From: Acidimicrobiaceae bacterium
Lineage (GTDB): Bacteria > Actinomycetota > Acidimicrobiia > Acidimicrobiales > Ilumatobacteraceae
Assembly: GCA_020637235.1 (NCBI GenBank)
Contig: JACJWG010000001.1
Coordinates: 186,001 to 250,000 of the forward strand
Length of the DNA: 64,000 bases
Direction: 5' to 3'
In this document: positions 41,841-51,242 of the stretch, in pieces
How the letters are laid out: every line of letters starts with the position of its first letter
How positions within the stretch are numbered: the first letter of the stretch is position 1
Position numbers and translations under genes: made by a program
Notes under the pieces: generated by a model
The model's input: only the letters and a program-made list of their open reading frames with translations
What the model was told of the DNA's origin: nothing
The model's database searches: none

Positions 41841-43115
41841 ATGAAGCCGATCGTGAAGTTGGATCGCACGCTGGTGGCCGTCGAGGCCGAGCAGCAGGTG
41901 CACATGATGTTGGAACTCACGGCGCCGCCTGCGCCGGCAGCGCGTCGGGCGCCGATCGACGTGGTCGCCGTCATCGACCGTTCGGGTTCGATGTCGGGCC
42001 AGCCGCTCGAGGCGGTGATCGCTGCGGTGAACCTGCTGTTCCGGCTGGTCGGCGACGACGACCGCATCGCCGTGGTCACCTTCGACGACCACGTCGACCT
42101 GGCGCTGCCGCTCGCCCACCACGACACCGACACGGCGTGGCAGGCGCTGCGCCGCGTGCGTTCGGGCGGATCGACCAACCTGTCTGGCGGTTGGTTGAAG
42201 GCGATGGAGATCCTCGCCGCCAACGGCCGCGCCGAGGCGTTGAAGCGCATCGTGGTGCTCACCGACGGCATGGCCAACCTCGGCATCACCTCCCACGACT
42301 CGCTGTCCGGCCTGTGCTCTGCTGCGAAGGCCCAGGCGATCACCACCACGATGATCGGCTTCGGCGACGGCTACGAGGAGACGCTGCTCGCTGCGATGGC
42401 CGACGCCGGTGGCGGCAACGACTACTGGTGCGCCGGCGCCGACCAGGCGGCCCAGGTGTTCGGCGACGAGTTCACCGGTCTCACCTCCGTCGTCGCACAG
42501 AACATCTCCGTCGAGGTCCGCCCTGCCGACCCGTCCGCACGCTTCCGCGTGCTCAACGAGTACCCGATCACTGTCGTCGACGGTGGGCTGCAGGTGGCGC
42601 TCGGCGACGCCTATGGCGACGAGCGCCGACGCGTGGTGGCCGTGTTCGACGTCAACCCGGGGCCGAAAGCTGGCCCGTACCGCATCGCTGATCTGGTCAT
42701 CCGATGGGCATCCACCGTCGGTGAGATCGCACTCCACACCGTCACCGTGCCCGTGATGGTGGGCGCCGGCGACGCTGCCCTGGCAGATGCGACGCCGCTC
42801 GACGAGGAGGTGGTCGAGCAGGTGAACGTGCTGCGTGTCGCCTCGCTCCGGAAGCAGGCGATGCAAGCCGAACGTGCTGGCCGCCGAGAAGATGCGATCG
42901 GAGCCCTCGAGCAAGCCATGCCCCTGCTCGTGTCGGCTGGTGCCCCGTCGAACGAGATCGACGAGATGCACGACGATCTCCGCCGGATGCGCCGGGGCGA
43001 CTGGAGCGAGCGCGACATGAAGCGCCAGTTCTCCTCGATGCGCAGCACGCAGAAGGGCCGCCGCGCCCGCTACGACCACTCGGCGCAGACCGACACGAAG
43101 CGGCCCCAGTCGTGA
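41841..43115 (+). CDS. VWA-domain protein (first gene of a VWA-nuclease-nuclease operon)
   Basis: The product is 424 residues from ATG 41841 with AGGAGG upstream. The VWA domain has an intact MIDAS: DRSGSMS near residue 47, the Thr in GGSTNL near 110 and DGMANLG near 142. There is no signal peptide, so it acts inside the cell. The C-terminal ~130 residues contain a beta-rich part and a charged helical tail with tandem-helix character (QAERAGRREDAIGALEQAM). VWA proteins usually assemble complexes through metal-dependent contacts. It shares a GTGA overlap with the next gene. Confidence 0.85.
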   Translation: MKPIVKLDRTLVAVEAEQQVHMMLELTAPPAPAARRAPIDVVAVIDRSGSMSGQPLEAVIAAVNLLFRLVGDDDRIAVVTFDDHVDLALPLAHHDTDTAWQALRRVRSGGSTNLSGGWLKAMEILAANGRAEALKRIVVLTDGMANLGITSHDSLSGLCSAAKAQAITTTMIGFGDGYEETLLAAMADAGGGNDYWCAGADQAAQVFGDEFTGLTSVVAQNISVEVRPADPSARFRVLNEYPITVVDGGLQVALGDAYGDERRRVVAVFDVNPGPKAGPYRIADLVIRWASTVGEIALHTVTVPVMVGAGDAALADATPLDEEVVEQVNVLRVASLRKQAMQAERAGRREDAIGALEQAMPLLVSAGAPSNEIDEMHDDLRRMRRGDWSERDMKRQFSSMRSTQKGRRARYDHSAQTDTKRPQS

Positions 43116-44089
43116 ACGATGTGGTCGACGATCTGAAGGCGTCCGAAGAGGCCAAGGCGATCTCGTGGAAGCTGCGCACCGCTGCGCTGCCCGAACGCGC
43201 ACGTGTGCCGGCGCGATGGGTGGGTCACGACGGTCGCGAGCACGGTGGCGCCCGTGAGGTGCGCCTGCCGGCTGGGGCCGCCGAGTTCAATCTGCTGCCC
43301 GATGTGCGCGAACCTGCGATCGCACTGTTTCGCGAGCTCGGCATCCCGTGGCATTGCGGCGTGTCGAACGGGCCGGGCAACCACCTGCTGTCGTCGCAGG
43401 TGCAGTGCGTGAACGCCCTCGGCCGTATGGTCGCCGACCCGAGCCGGATCATCCGTGCGTTCGGTTCGCTGCTCGACACGGCGGACGTGCTCGAGATCGA
43501 GCCCGGTCGGCACCTCACGTTCGAGTTCATCGGCGATGACGACCTGCTCGGTGAGGCCGTGCACGGCGTCCGTACTCGGGGCGCCCCATGCACCAGCGTC
43601 GACGCAGCGTTCCTTCATCGCACGACTTCCGGATCGACCGAGCTGGTGCTGGTGGAGTGGAAGTACACCGAGACGTACTCGCCTCACGAGCCCGAGCCCG
43701 CCAAGAACGCCGAGCGGCGCCGTCGTTACGAGCACCTGCTGATGGCTCCCGATTCGCCCGTCGACGGGAGTGCACTGCCGTTCGACCACTTCCTCGACGA
43801 GCCGCTGTACCAGCTGATGCGACAGCAGCTGCTGGCGTACGAGCTCGAGAAGCGGCATGCGGTCGGCGCCGACGTGGTGCGCGTGGTGCACGTGCAGCCG
43901 TTGCACCACGCCGCATACCAGCAGTCGCTCCGACGTCCGGCGCAGCTGGCGCTCGGCACCACCGTCGACGAAATCTGGTCGCGCTTGCTGAGGCGACCCA
44001 ATCGGTTCACCATCATGGACGCGAGCACGTTCCTCGATCCTGCGATCACCAGCGACGAGTACGTCTCGAGATGCGGAGGCGAGCGATGA
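43112..44089 (+). CDS. PD-(D/E)XK nuclease-like protein in the VWA operon
   Basis: The product is 325 residues from GTG 43112 (GTGA overlap with the VWA gene). The central strand pair ends in TELVLVEWKYTETY near residues 178-191, with E-x-K on the second strand. An acidic residue precedes it (SVDAAFLHRT), and a later helix has QLMRQQLLAYELEK. This fits the PD-(D/E)XK superfamily. I do not know a named family. The next gene starts in its stop codon. Confidence 0.65.
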   Translation: MNDVVDDLKASEEAKAISWKLRTAALPERARVPARWVGHDGREHGGAREVRLPAGAAEFNLLPDVREPAIALFRELGIPWHCGVSNGPGNHLLSSQVQCVNALGRMVADPSRIIRAFGSLLDTADVLEIEPGRHLTFEFIGDDDLLGEAVHGVRTRGAPCTSVDAAFLHRTTSGSTELVLVEWKYTETYSPHEPEPAKNAERRRRYEHLLMAPDSPVDGSALPFDHFLDEPLYQLMRQQLLAYELEKRHAVGADVVRVVHVQPLHHAAYQQSLRRPAQLALGTTVDEIWSRLLRRPNRFTIMDASTFLDPAITSDEYVSRCGGER

Positions 44090-44919
44090 ACGACGTCGGG
44101 CCCAAGCTGTGGCTGCGGAAGGACACGAAAGCCATCAAGAACGCGAGAGGCTTGGCGGCATCGCTCGAGGCGCTCGACCTGAGCGAGCTGATCGACGAGT
44201 TCCGTCACGATGGCGTCGTTGCACCGCAACGCCACCTCGTCGGCAAGACCTATCTGACCGCCGGGCACCTGGGCGTCGCTACGGCCAAGAAGCCGTCCAC
44301 GCGTCTCGAGGAACACCTGGTGTTGGCGATGTTCAACTCCTCGACAGAAGGCCGGCCGCTGCAACGCCCGTCCGATGGACGCACGCTGAGAACGGTCGAG
44401 TACCAGGTGCCGCTCAAGGCGAGGCAGATCGACAAGACCGGGAAGATCGATGCGCTCGCGCTGCTCGACGACGGTCGTCTCTGCGTGATCGAGGCGAAGT
44501 GCCCGCCCGCTGGCCCCAAGGAGTCCCCGGCGCGGGCGTTGATCGAGCTGGCTGCGTACGTGGCGGTCATGGCCGCCAACGGCGACCCATTCCGGAAGGA
44601 GATGCTCTCCGCCGGCTGGCATGCCGTCGCGGAGGCGCCGATGGTCGGGCTCATCATCGGTCCGCGATCGTGGTGGGCGGCCTGGGAGCAGTGCAGGCAA
44701 GCCGGACGCTGGAAGCCTCCGTTCAGGACGCTCTGTGCGGACCTGGGTGAAGCGATGGGGGTCACCATCGCCTGCGCAGCGCTGGAGGACTTCGAGCCCG
44801 TCCATGTGACGAAGGGACACAGTGGTGAGCGGTCGGTCTTCACCGTGATGCCGACCCTCGGTGATGTGGATGACCTGCCGCCGTTGCCGCTGCGATGCCA
44901 AGCCGATGCCAGCGGTTGA
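44086..44919 (+). CDS. Second PD-(D/E)XK nuclease-like protein in the VWA operon
   Basis: The product is 277 residues from ATG 44086 (ATGA overlap). The core is KIDALALLDDGRLCVIEAKC near residues 120-140: Asp, then E-A-K on the next strand. A helix with ALIELAAYVAVM follows, as in many restriction-type nucleases. The flanks are unrecognised. With the upstream VWA and nuclease-like genes it forms a tightly coupled three-gene unit. Confidence 0.68.
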   Translation: MNDVGPKLWLRKDTKAIKNARGLAASLEALDLSELIDEFRHDGVVAPQRHLVGKTYLTAGHLGVATAKKPSTRLEEHLVLAMFNSSTEGRPLQRPSDGRTLRTVEYQVPLKARQIDKTGKIDALALLDDGRLCVIEAKCPPAGPKESPARALIELAAYVAVMAANGDPFRKEMLSAGWHAVAEAPMVGLIIGPRSWWAAWEQCRQAGRWKPPFRTLCADLGEAMGVTIACAALEDFEPVHVTKGHSGERSVFTVMPTLGDVDDLPPLPLRCQADASG

Positions 44920-44974
44920 CGACCGACGGGTCGGCGGCCTTGCAGGATCGAGCCGGTCAATGGCTCCGCGTTGC

Positions 44975-45799
44975 TCAGCTCGACGAGAAGCTGCCGCTGA
45001 GCTTCCAGATGGTCTCTCGATACTCGGTGAATGAGCCACCGAGTTCGAGGCCGGCCTTCGCGATCCGCGCCTTCAGCTTCGCATTGACGCCGAAGTCATC
45101 CTTGTAGGCCAACTCCACATTGAAGGACGTGAGCCCGCTCTCGAGCCGAGCGTGGGCGACCTCCATCCACAGGGGTTCCGAGTGGAACCACAAGAGGTCG
45201 CTCGCGATGAAGGGTGGCCCGGTCGGAGCGAGCTTCATCGTCGTCTTCGCGCTCGTGTGACCTTTCGCCGTTCGGCCCGCGTGGCCACCTACTTCGGCGA
45301 GTCCGTTGCCGGATCCGGCGACGTCAACGCCGGCTGCTCGCTCGAAGCCTTCGAGATACTCCATCGAGATCTCGGTCGCGCCCAAGCATCTGAGCAGACG
45401 AAGCGCTTCGGCGACCTTGCTCTCGAACAGCGTCTGGTGGAAGCTGGCGATCGGGTGATAGCCGTTCGACATGACCGGATCGGCGGCGTACACCACGTTC
45501 CTCAGAGGGTGGCCTGTGCCGAACCTGAGGTGCTTGGCTTCGGCAAACGTGATCGCGAGACACAGCGGATCATCAGCTTCCGCCTGATTTCGCGCCTTCC
45601 ACTTCTCGTAGGCCCGCAACGCAAGGAGACCGCCAGCGGCGCCGATCGAACCCACGGCGAAGACCGACGTCACGACCCCCCACGACCACTTCGCCCCGCC
45701 GTCGCCGTCGTCTGCACCTTGTAGCGCCTGAACGACATGATCGTTGACGACGATGAGACGGCGCTCGGCGTACGGCAGTTCGAGGAGGTCGCGTTCCAC
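44975..45799 (-). CDS. Membrane-anchored protein of unknown function
   Basis: The product is 274 residues from GTG 45799, a start supported by TACCTT exactly 6 nt upstream. One membrane segment is near residues 40-62 (WGVVTSVFAVGSIGAAGGLLAL). It is followed by Lys/Arg residues, so the remaining ~210 residues are probably cytosolic. These include PLRNVVYAADPVMSNGYHPI, LLRCLGATEISMEYLEGF, a Gly-rich stretch and a strand-rich end. I recognise no family. Its place between nuclease operons makes a membrane effector conceivable. Confidence 0.68.
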   Translation of the reverse strand: MERDLLELPYAERRLIVVNDHVVQALQGADDGDGGAKWSWGVVTSVFAVGSIGAAGGLLALRAYEKWKARNQAEADDPLCLAITFAEAKHLRFGTGHPLRNVVYAADPVMSNGYHPIASFHQTLFESKVAEALRLLRCLGATEISMEYLEGFERAAGVDVAGSGNGLAEVGGHAGRTAKGHTSAKTTMKLAPTGPPFIASDLLWFHSEPLWMEVAHARLESGLTSFNVELAYKDDFGVNAKLKARIAKAGLELGGSFTEYRETIWKLSGSFSSS

Positions 45800-45805
45800 G
45801 GTCCG

Positions 45806-45811
45806 AAGGTA
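45806..45811 (-). promoter_or_regulatory. -10 hexamer (TACCTT) for the membrane-anchored gene
   Basis: TACCTT is followed by exactly 6 nt and GTG 45799 on the minus strand. It decides the GTG as start. Confidence 0.5.
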
Positions 45812-45904
45812 GCGGTTACGCGTAGCCTGCTCATCGAGCTGATCGCCGCCCCCGAGTTCTGATTCAGGTCATGCGAGGGACTGCTGCGCGTCTAGCGCAC
45901 GCCG

Positions 45905-46612
45905 CTACGCCGCGGCAGCGTCGAACATCACGCTGCCCGGTGCATGCTGCAGTTGGAGGCTCATGCGGAACGTCAGCCACTGCACGCGAAACGGCGTGCA
46001 GATGCTCGGAAGCCGAGCGGCATGGTCCGGATCGGCGTCGGAGCTGATGATCATGCCTTCGACTTCGTAGCCGGCCGGGAGCATCTTCGCGCTGATCTCC
46101 TTCAGGTAGTCGAGGAGCCGAAGCGGCGCCTCCCAGTTCCTCAAGCCCTTGTTCTCCACCTCGGCCACGATCCAACGCTTGCGCTTCGGATCCTTGAACA
46201 GCAGGTCCACTCGGCGTCCGCTGGGCAGCAGAACCTCGCTCGTGACGTCGGTACCGAGTCCATCGAGGGGCGGAATGAGCCGATGATTGACGCGGATGTA
46301 ACTGATGACATCCCTCTCGGCCGGCGCCGACTGCGTCGGAACGGCCGGTAGTGCGCGAGAGATGCGCACCCAGTCCGCGAGGCCGAGATCCTCATCGGTC
46401 AATGCGGGCTGGCATGACAGCCCGGCTGCACTCAGAGATGCGGCGAGGTATTCCATTCGCGGACTGCTGCGCTTTCGCCAGCCGCATCGAGAGACGATCG
46501 TGGCGAGCTTCAGGCGTCTGACGTCTGGCTTGTCTCCGCTCCGGTCGTCGTCCATGCGAAGCGTGTCGTCGATGGATGCGACGAACATCGCAATCTTGTG
46601 GTCCGCGTCCAT
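45905..46612 (-). CDS. Nuclease-fold protein with an EVEN active-site variant
   Basis: The product is 235 residues from ATG 46612, which has GGAGGAAG upstream. The second half reads GRRVDLLFKDPKRKRWIVAEVENKG, the D then E-x-K layout of NucS-like PD-(D/E)XK proteins, but with Glu-Val-Glu-Asn instead of E-x-K. A conserved-looking Trp/Leu helix and SSDADPDHAARL follow. The missing Lys may mean altered or lost catalysis. The N-terminal ~110 residues are helical (ADWVRISRALP, DVISYIRVNHRLIP). It is transcribed toward the membrane-anchored gene. Confidence 0.6.
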   Translation of the reverse strand: MDADHKIAMFVASIDDTLRMDDDRSGDKPDVRRLKLATIVSRCGWRKRSSPRMEYLAASLSAAGLSCQPALTDEDLGLADWVRISRALPAVPTQSAPAERDVISYIRVNHRLIPPLDGLGTDVTSEVLLPSGRRVDLLFKDPKRKRWIVAEVENKGLRNWEAPLRLLDYLKEISAKMLPAGYEVEGMIISSDADPDHAARLPSICTPFRVQWLTFRMSLQLQHAPGSVMFDAAAA

Positions 46613-46746
46613 GAGTCTTCCTCCATCTCTGCGCACGCGGGGTGAGCACAGCCCCATCACGGCGCGCGTTCGGCGGCGCGGCGTGGAACCCAGGGTTGAT
46701 CGGCACACCACGCGCTGGCCTTGAGGGCCTCCGCACCGATTGTCGA

Positions 46747-46803
46747 TCGCACGAGATGATCCGTGCGCTGGAGCAGCTCGGGTTCACGATCATCCGGGAA
46801 TGA
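46747..46803 (+). pseudogene. Short remnant resembling the start of a HicA toxin
   Basis: Eighteen codons read SHEMIRALEQLGFTIIRE and then stop. This resembles the N-terminal helix and strand of HicA mRNA interferases, which continue into a GSH motif that is missing here. It is too short to be certain. The rest of the 293-bp gap 46613-46905 shows no gene. Confidence 0.25.
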
Positions 46804-46905
46804 CATCACACCATCACGTCACACCGCTGTTGCACACTGTTCTCGACCGTTCGACGCGCCACTCCCGGCCCGACGTCGAACGATCGCGATGACGCAGGCG
46901 GACAC

Positions 46906-49900
46906 ATGACAGGCATCTCCTCCACCACTCGGCACGAGCGGCTGCTCACGCCGTCGAAGATCACGGCGTGGCTCGATTGCGAGCACTTCCTCACGCTGCA
47001 GCACGAGGTGGATGCCGGGCTGCGGGCGCGGCCGGCGTCGCAGTTCGGTGAGATGGCGCAGATGTTGCTCGACAAGGGCACGCAGCACGAGCGCGAGTGC
47101 CTCGCCCACTATCGAGTCGCCGGCAAGGATGTGTTCGAGGTGCCCGAACGCGCCGAGCACGAGCCGTTCCCTGCATGGGTGGCTCGCATCGGGAACCCGA
47201 TGGCCGAGGGTCACGAGGTGATCTACCAGATGCCGTTGGTGCACCGCGGTGTGCGCGGCATCGCCGACTTCCTCGTGCGAGTCGACGATCCGAACTCGGG
47301 CGAGTGGTGGTACGAGCCGCTCGACGCCAAGCTCGCCCGTCGGGATGCCAAGCCCGGGCATGTGCTCCAACTGTGCTTCTATGCCGACGCGATCACCGAG
47401 CTCACGGGTCGCGCACCTCGCGACATGCACATCTGGCTCGGCTCGGGCCGGGTCGAGACGATCCGGGTTCGCGACGTCGACGCCTACTGGCGCCGCCTGC
47501 AGCGGCAGCTCGAGGAGGTCGTCGCCACCGACGCGCCGTCCGACACGTCACCCATCCTCTGCAAGCACTGCGACTTCTGTGCGTTTGCACCCACCTGCGA
47601 GCAGCAGTGGCGCGACGCCGATGCACTCCACTACGTCGCCGGCCTGCACACCCGCGATCACGGACCGCTGCATGCCATCGGCATCACCACGATGGCGGCC
47701 CTCGCCGGCCACACCGCCGATGCCACGTGCGAACTCGACGCCGCCCGGCTCGCCCGTCTGGTCCGGCAGGCACGCCTGCAGCGGACTGCGACGATCGACG
47801 GGCCGCCGCCGTTCGAGATCATCGAGCCGGCCGATGTGCCCACCGTGGCGATCGGCTTCGCTGCGCTTCCACAGCCGGACGACGGCGACGTGTTCCTCGA
47901 CTACGAGGGCCATCCCTTCTGGTCGGCCGAACACGACCTGTTCTTCCTGTTCGGCATGTACCTGCTCGACGACGACGGTCACTGGCGGTACGAGGCCCGC
48001 TGGGCGCACGACAAGGACGACGAGGGCCGCCAGACCGCAGCGCTGATCGAGTTCTTCCGGACGCGCCGCCTGCAGTACCCGGGCATGCACGTGTACCACT
48101 ACAACCACACCGAACGATCGGCACTGCAGCGCCTCGCCAAGGACCACGTCGTCGGCGAAGCGGTGCTGGCCGAACTGGTGGAAACCGGGCTGTTCGTCGA
48201 TCTCTACCCGGTGGTGAGACACGCCCTGGTGGTGGGTGCCGAGTCGTACGGGCTGAAGCACGTCGAACGACTCGCGGGCTACGAGCGATCGCACGACATA
48301 GACAGGGGAGCCGGCGCCGTCCTCGAGTACGAGCGCTACTCGGCCGATGGCGACGAGGCTCGTCTCGCACGCATCGCCCGATACAACGACGACGACGTGC
48401 GTGCCACCAAGGCGCTGCGCGACTGGCTGGTGCGGCAGCGGCCCGCTGGTCTCCCGTGGCGGGCGGCCGCGTTGGAAGCAGAGGAGTCGACCCGTCCCGA
48501 CATCGAGGATGCCGCCACACAGCTGCTCGAACGGTTCCCCGACGAGCGTTCACCCGAGCACTTGCTCGGCCTGATGCTCGGCTACTGGCGTCGGGAGTGG
48601 AGCGTGGTGAAGGCCGACCTGCTGCGGCGTGCCGACGCAGCAGTCGACGAGCAACTCGTCGACCCGATCGTGATCGCCGGCCTGCAGCTCGAGCAGCTGA
48701 CGCGCCGCCTCGGGAAGCGACAACAGGAGATCACGCCGTTGCTCGAGCTCACCTTCCCGCCGCAGCCGATCGCCGACGACCTGGTGCCCGGCGGTGGTCA
48801 GCCGCCTGCGGTGGCGTACCTCGCCAACGACGGGATGGTCGGTTACGCCACCGTCGAGACGCTCGACCTGCAGGCGGGCCACCTGGGCCTCAGCTGGTCG
48901 ACCAAGTCGCAGGAGCAGGGCGTGATCCCGGCTGCTGTGGTGCTGAACTCGCACGTCCCGTCGAAGCCGAAACCCGATGCGCTGTTGGCGTTGGCGACGT
49001 CGGTGCTCGACGGCTCGAAACCACATCCGGTCTCGATGGCGCTGCTGCGCCGCGAGCCACCCCGGTTCGTCGTCGGCGGTGGACCGATCGGCGGCCGGTT
49101 CACCGACGATGTCGATGCGCTCAGCGCCCTGGCGGTGCAGCTCGAACGGTCGTTCCTGCCGGTTCAGGGCCCGCCCGGTACCGGCAAGTCGTACACGGGA
49201 TCGCACATGGTGCTGGCCCTGGTGCGGGCCGGCAAGCGGGTGGGCATCACGTCGATGAGCCACCATGCGATCGACAACCTGATGAGCGCCGTCGTCGACA
49301 CATTCGCGGAGGTTGACGAGCTCCATCGGCTTCGGGCCGTGCGCAGGGTGCCGTACGCACGAGATCCGCTCGGGCCGATCACGTACGTGACGTCCAATCC
49401 GCCGTGCGCGAGGGACGAGTTCAATCTGGTCGCTGGCACCACGTGGCTCTTCGCCGGCAACGACATGCGCGACCATCCCGTCGACGTGCTGATCATCGAC
49501 GAGGCCGGTCAGCTGTCGTTGGCCGACGCGCTCGCTGCCACCCGTTCGGCCCACAACGTGGTGCTGCTCGGCGATCCGCTGCAGCTGCCGCAGGTGTCGC
49601 AGGCGGCCCATCCGGGCGGATCGGGTGCCAGCGTGCTGGAGCACGTGCTCGTCGACGACCGCACCATCCCCGACGACCGTGGCGCATTCCTCTCCGTCAC
49701 CCGTCGGATGCACCCCGGTGTCAGCACGTTCATCAGCGAGCAGATCTACGAAGGGCGCCTGCACACCCACGAGACGTGCGCCGTGCAGAACACGAGCCTC
49801 GGCACCGGACTGCGTTGGTTGCGGGCCGAGCACGAGGGGCGTTCCACCGAGTCGCCCGAGGAATCGGCGATCGTGGTGGAGACGGTCCGGTCGATCCTGG

Positions 49901-50292
49901 GCGCCACCTTCACCGACGCACAGGGCACCACGCGTCCCATGACGGGTGCCGACATCATGGTGGTCGCGCCCTACAACGATCAGGTGCGTCGACTGCGGCG
50001 CGACCTCGGCGCCCATCCCAGCACCGCATCGGTGCGCGTGGGCACCGTCGACAAGTTCCAGGGGCAGGAAGCCCCGGTGGTGTTCTTCACGATGACCGCC
50101 TCGAGCTCGGCGGACATCCCCCGAGGCACCGACTTCTTGTTCTCGAAGAACCGGCTCAACGTCGCCGTCAGCCGGGCGCGAGCGCTGGTCTACCTCGTGT
50201 GCACCGAGGCCCTGCTCGACAGCCGGGCCACCGACGTGGACGACATGAAGCTCATCGCCACCCTGTGCGCATTCCAGGAACACGCCACCTGA
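46906..50292 (+). CDS. TM0106-type RecB-like nuclease fused to a DNA2/Upf1-type helicase
   Basis: The product is 1128 residues. Residues ~10-240 carry a RecB-like nuclease (LLTPSKITAWLDCEHFLTL, EPLDAKLAR for the D/E-x-K core, and CKHCDFCAFAPTC as an iron-sulfur-type Cys set). Residues ~320-530 resemble the TM0106 RNase-H-like region (VFLDYEGHP, YHYNHTERSAL, YNDDDVRAT). The helicase has Walker A QGPPGTGKSY near 751-760, DEAG near 864-867, and GTVDKFQGQEAPV near 1046-1058. It can probably unwind and cut DNA ends. Such proteins occur as housekeeping or defence genes; here it heads a same-strand cluster of nuclease genes. Confidence 0.88.
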   Translation: MTGISSTTRHERLLTPSKITAWLDCEHFLTLQHEVDAGLRARPASQFGEMAQMLLDKGTQHERECLAHYRVAGKDVFEVPERAEHEPFPAWVARIGNPMAEGHEVIYQMPLVHRGVRGIADFLVRVDDPNSGEWWYEPLDAKLARRDAKPGHVLQLCFYADAITELTGRAPRDMHIWLGSGRVETIRVRDVDAYWRRLQRQLEEVVATDAPSDTSPILCKHCDFCAFAPTCEQQWRDADALHYVAGLHTRDHGPLHAIGITTMAALAGHTADATCELDAARLARLVRQARLQRTATIDGPPPFEIIEPADVPTVAIGFAALPQPDDGDVFLDYEGHPFWSAEHDLFFLFGMYLLDDDGHWRYEARWAHDKDDEGRQTAALIEFFRTRRLQYPGMHVYHYNHTERSALQRLAKDHVVGEAVLAELVETGLFVDLYPVVRHALVVGAESYGLKHVERLAGYERSHDIDRGAGAVLEYERYSADGDEARLARIARYNDDDVRATKALRDWLVRQRPAGLPWRAAALEAEESTRPDIEDAATQLLERFPDERSPEHLLGLMLGYWRREWSVVKADLLRRADAAVDEQLVDPIVIAGLQLEQLTRRLGKRQQEITPLLELTFPPQPIADDLVPGGGQPPAVAYLANDGMVGYATVETLDLQAGHLGLSWSTKSQEQGVIPAAVVLNSHVPSKPKPDALLALATSVLDGSKPHPVSMALLRREPPRFVVGGGPIGGRFTDDVDALSALAVQLERSFLPVQGPPGTGKSYTGSHMVLALVRAGKRVGITSMSHHAIDNLMSAVVDTFAEVDELHRLRAVRRVPYARDPLGPITYVTSNPPCARDEFNLVAGTTWLFAGNDMRDHPVDVLIIDEAGQLSLADALAATRSAHNVVLLGDPLQLPQVSQAAHPGGSGASVLEHVLVDDRTIPDDRGAFLSVTRRMHPGVSTFISEQIYEGRLHTHETCAVQNTSLGTGLRWLRAEHEGRSTESPEESAIVVETVRSILGATFTDAQGTTRPMTGADIMVVAPYNDQVRRLRRDLGAHPSTASVRVGTVDKFQGQEAPVVFFTMTASSSADIPRGTDFLFSKNRLNVAVSRARALVYLVCTEALLDSRATDVDDMKLIATLCAFQEHAT

Positions 50293-50372
50293 GTACCGAC
50301 CCCCGCCCCACCCGGGCGGGTGGCGCAGACCGACCGCGTCAAGAATGACATTCGGTTGGTCGATATCGCTTC

Positions 50373-51206
50373 ATGGCGTTGAAGCAGATGGCGTTGCGGT
50401 ATGCGGGAACGTGCAGGGTGTGTGCCGTGGAGCTGCCGGCCAGGACCCAGGCTGTGTACGACTCCGAGGCAAAGAACGTGCTGTGCCTCCAGTGCCGCGA
50501 TCGTGATCCGGCGGAGCCGCTGGGGTTCCTGCCACCGCCGCAGCCGATCGACCATGGCGTGGCCGGGGCCGGCCCGCAGGCAGAGTACGAGCGACGCACG
50601 GCGAAGCGCCAGAAGGAGCTCGACGCGATTCCCGGACTGCGCGGCAAGCTCGTCCGGGCGCTCGACAAGGAACCACAGTCCACCACCGCCTGGGCAAAGG
50701 GTGCGGAAGGGGAGCGCCGGTTGGCGTCGACGCTGGAGGCCGGGCTCACCACCGGGGCCGTCGTGCTGCACAGCCGGAAGGTGCCGAAGACCCGCGGCGA
50801 CATCGACCACCTCATCGTCGCTTCGTCGGGGATCTGGATCGCCGATGCGAAGAACTACCAGGGCCGAGTGGAGGGCCGCGACGTGGGTGGCTGGCGGACG
50901 TCCGACGTCCGCCTCTACGTCAACGGTCGCGACCAGACGAAGCTCGTCGACAACTTCGAGTGGCAGGTCGCGGCGGTGCGCGCCGTGCTCGATCCGATGG
51001 GCTTCGGAGAGGCGCCGATCCATCCGGTGCTGCTGTTCACCCAGTGGAAGAAGGGTCTGTTCGAGAAGCCCGTCACCGTGAGGGGAGTGCGTGCGATGTG
51101 GGCGTCGAGACTGGTGGAGCTGGCGAACGAACCCGGCCCACTGTCACCCGACGCCGTTCGGGCAATCGCCACCCAGCTCAGCGCCAAGCTCCCGTCGAAG
51201 GCCTGA
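50373..51206 (+). CDS. NERD-domain protein with N-terminal zinc ribbon
   Basis: This 277-residue protein starts with a zinc-ribbon-like element (CRVCAVELPARTQAVYD and CLQC, residues ~14-42). A charged helical linker follows, then a NERD domain (residues ~105-200: KGAEGERRLASTL, GDIDHLIVASSGIWIADAKNY). The active-site strand has DAK in place of ExK. It probably nicks or binds nucleic acid. The zinc-ribbon part has a stand-alone paralogue at 55689-55943. Confidence 0.8.
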   Translation: MALKQMALRYAGTCRVCAVELPARTQAVYDSEAKNVLCLQCRDRDPAEPLGFLPPPQPIDHGVAGAGPQAEYERRTAKRQKELDAIPGLRGKLVRALDKEPQSTTAWAKGAEGERRLASTLEAGLTTGAVVLHSRKVPKTRGDIDHLIVASSGIWIADAKNYQGRVEGRDVGGWRTSDVRLYVNGRDQTKLVDNFEWQVAAVRAVLDPMGFGEAPIHPVLLFTQWKKGLFEKPVTVRGVRAMWASRLVELANEPGPLSPDAVRAIATQLSAKLPSKA

Positions 51207-51242
51207 GAGGCTCGTCATGACCGACGGTCTCGAGGGTTGACC

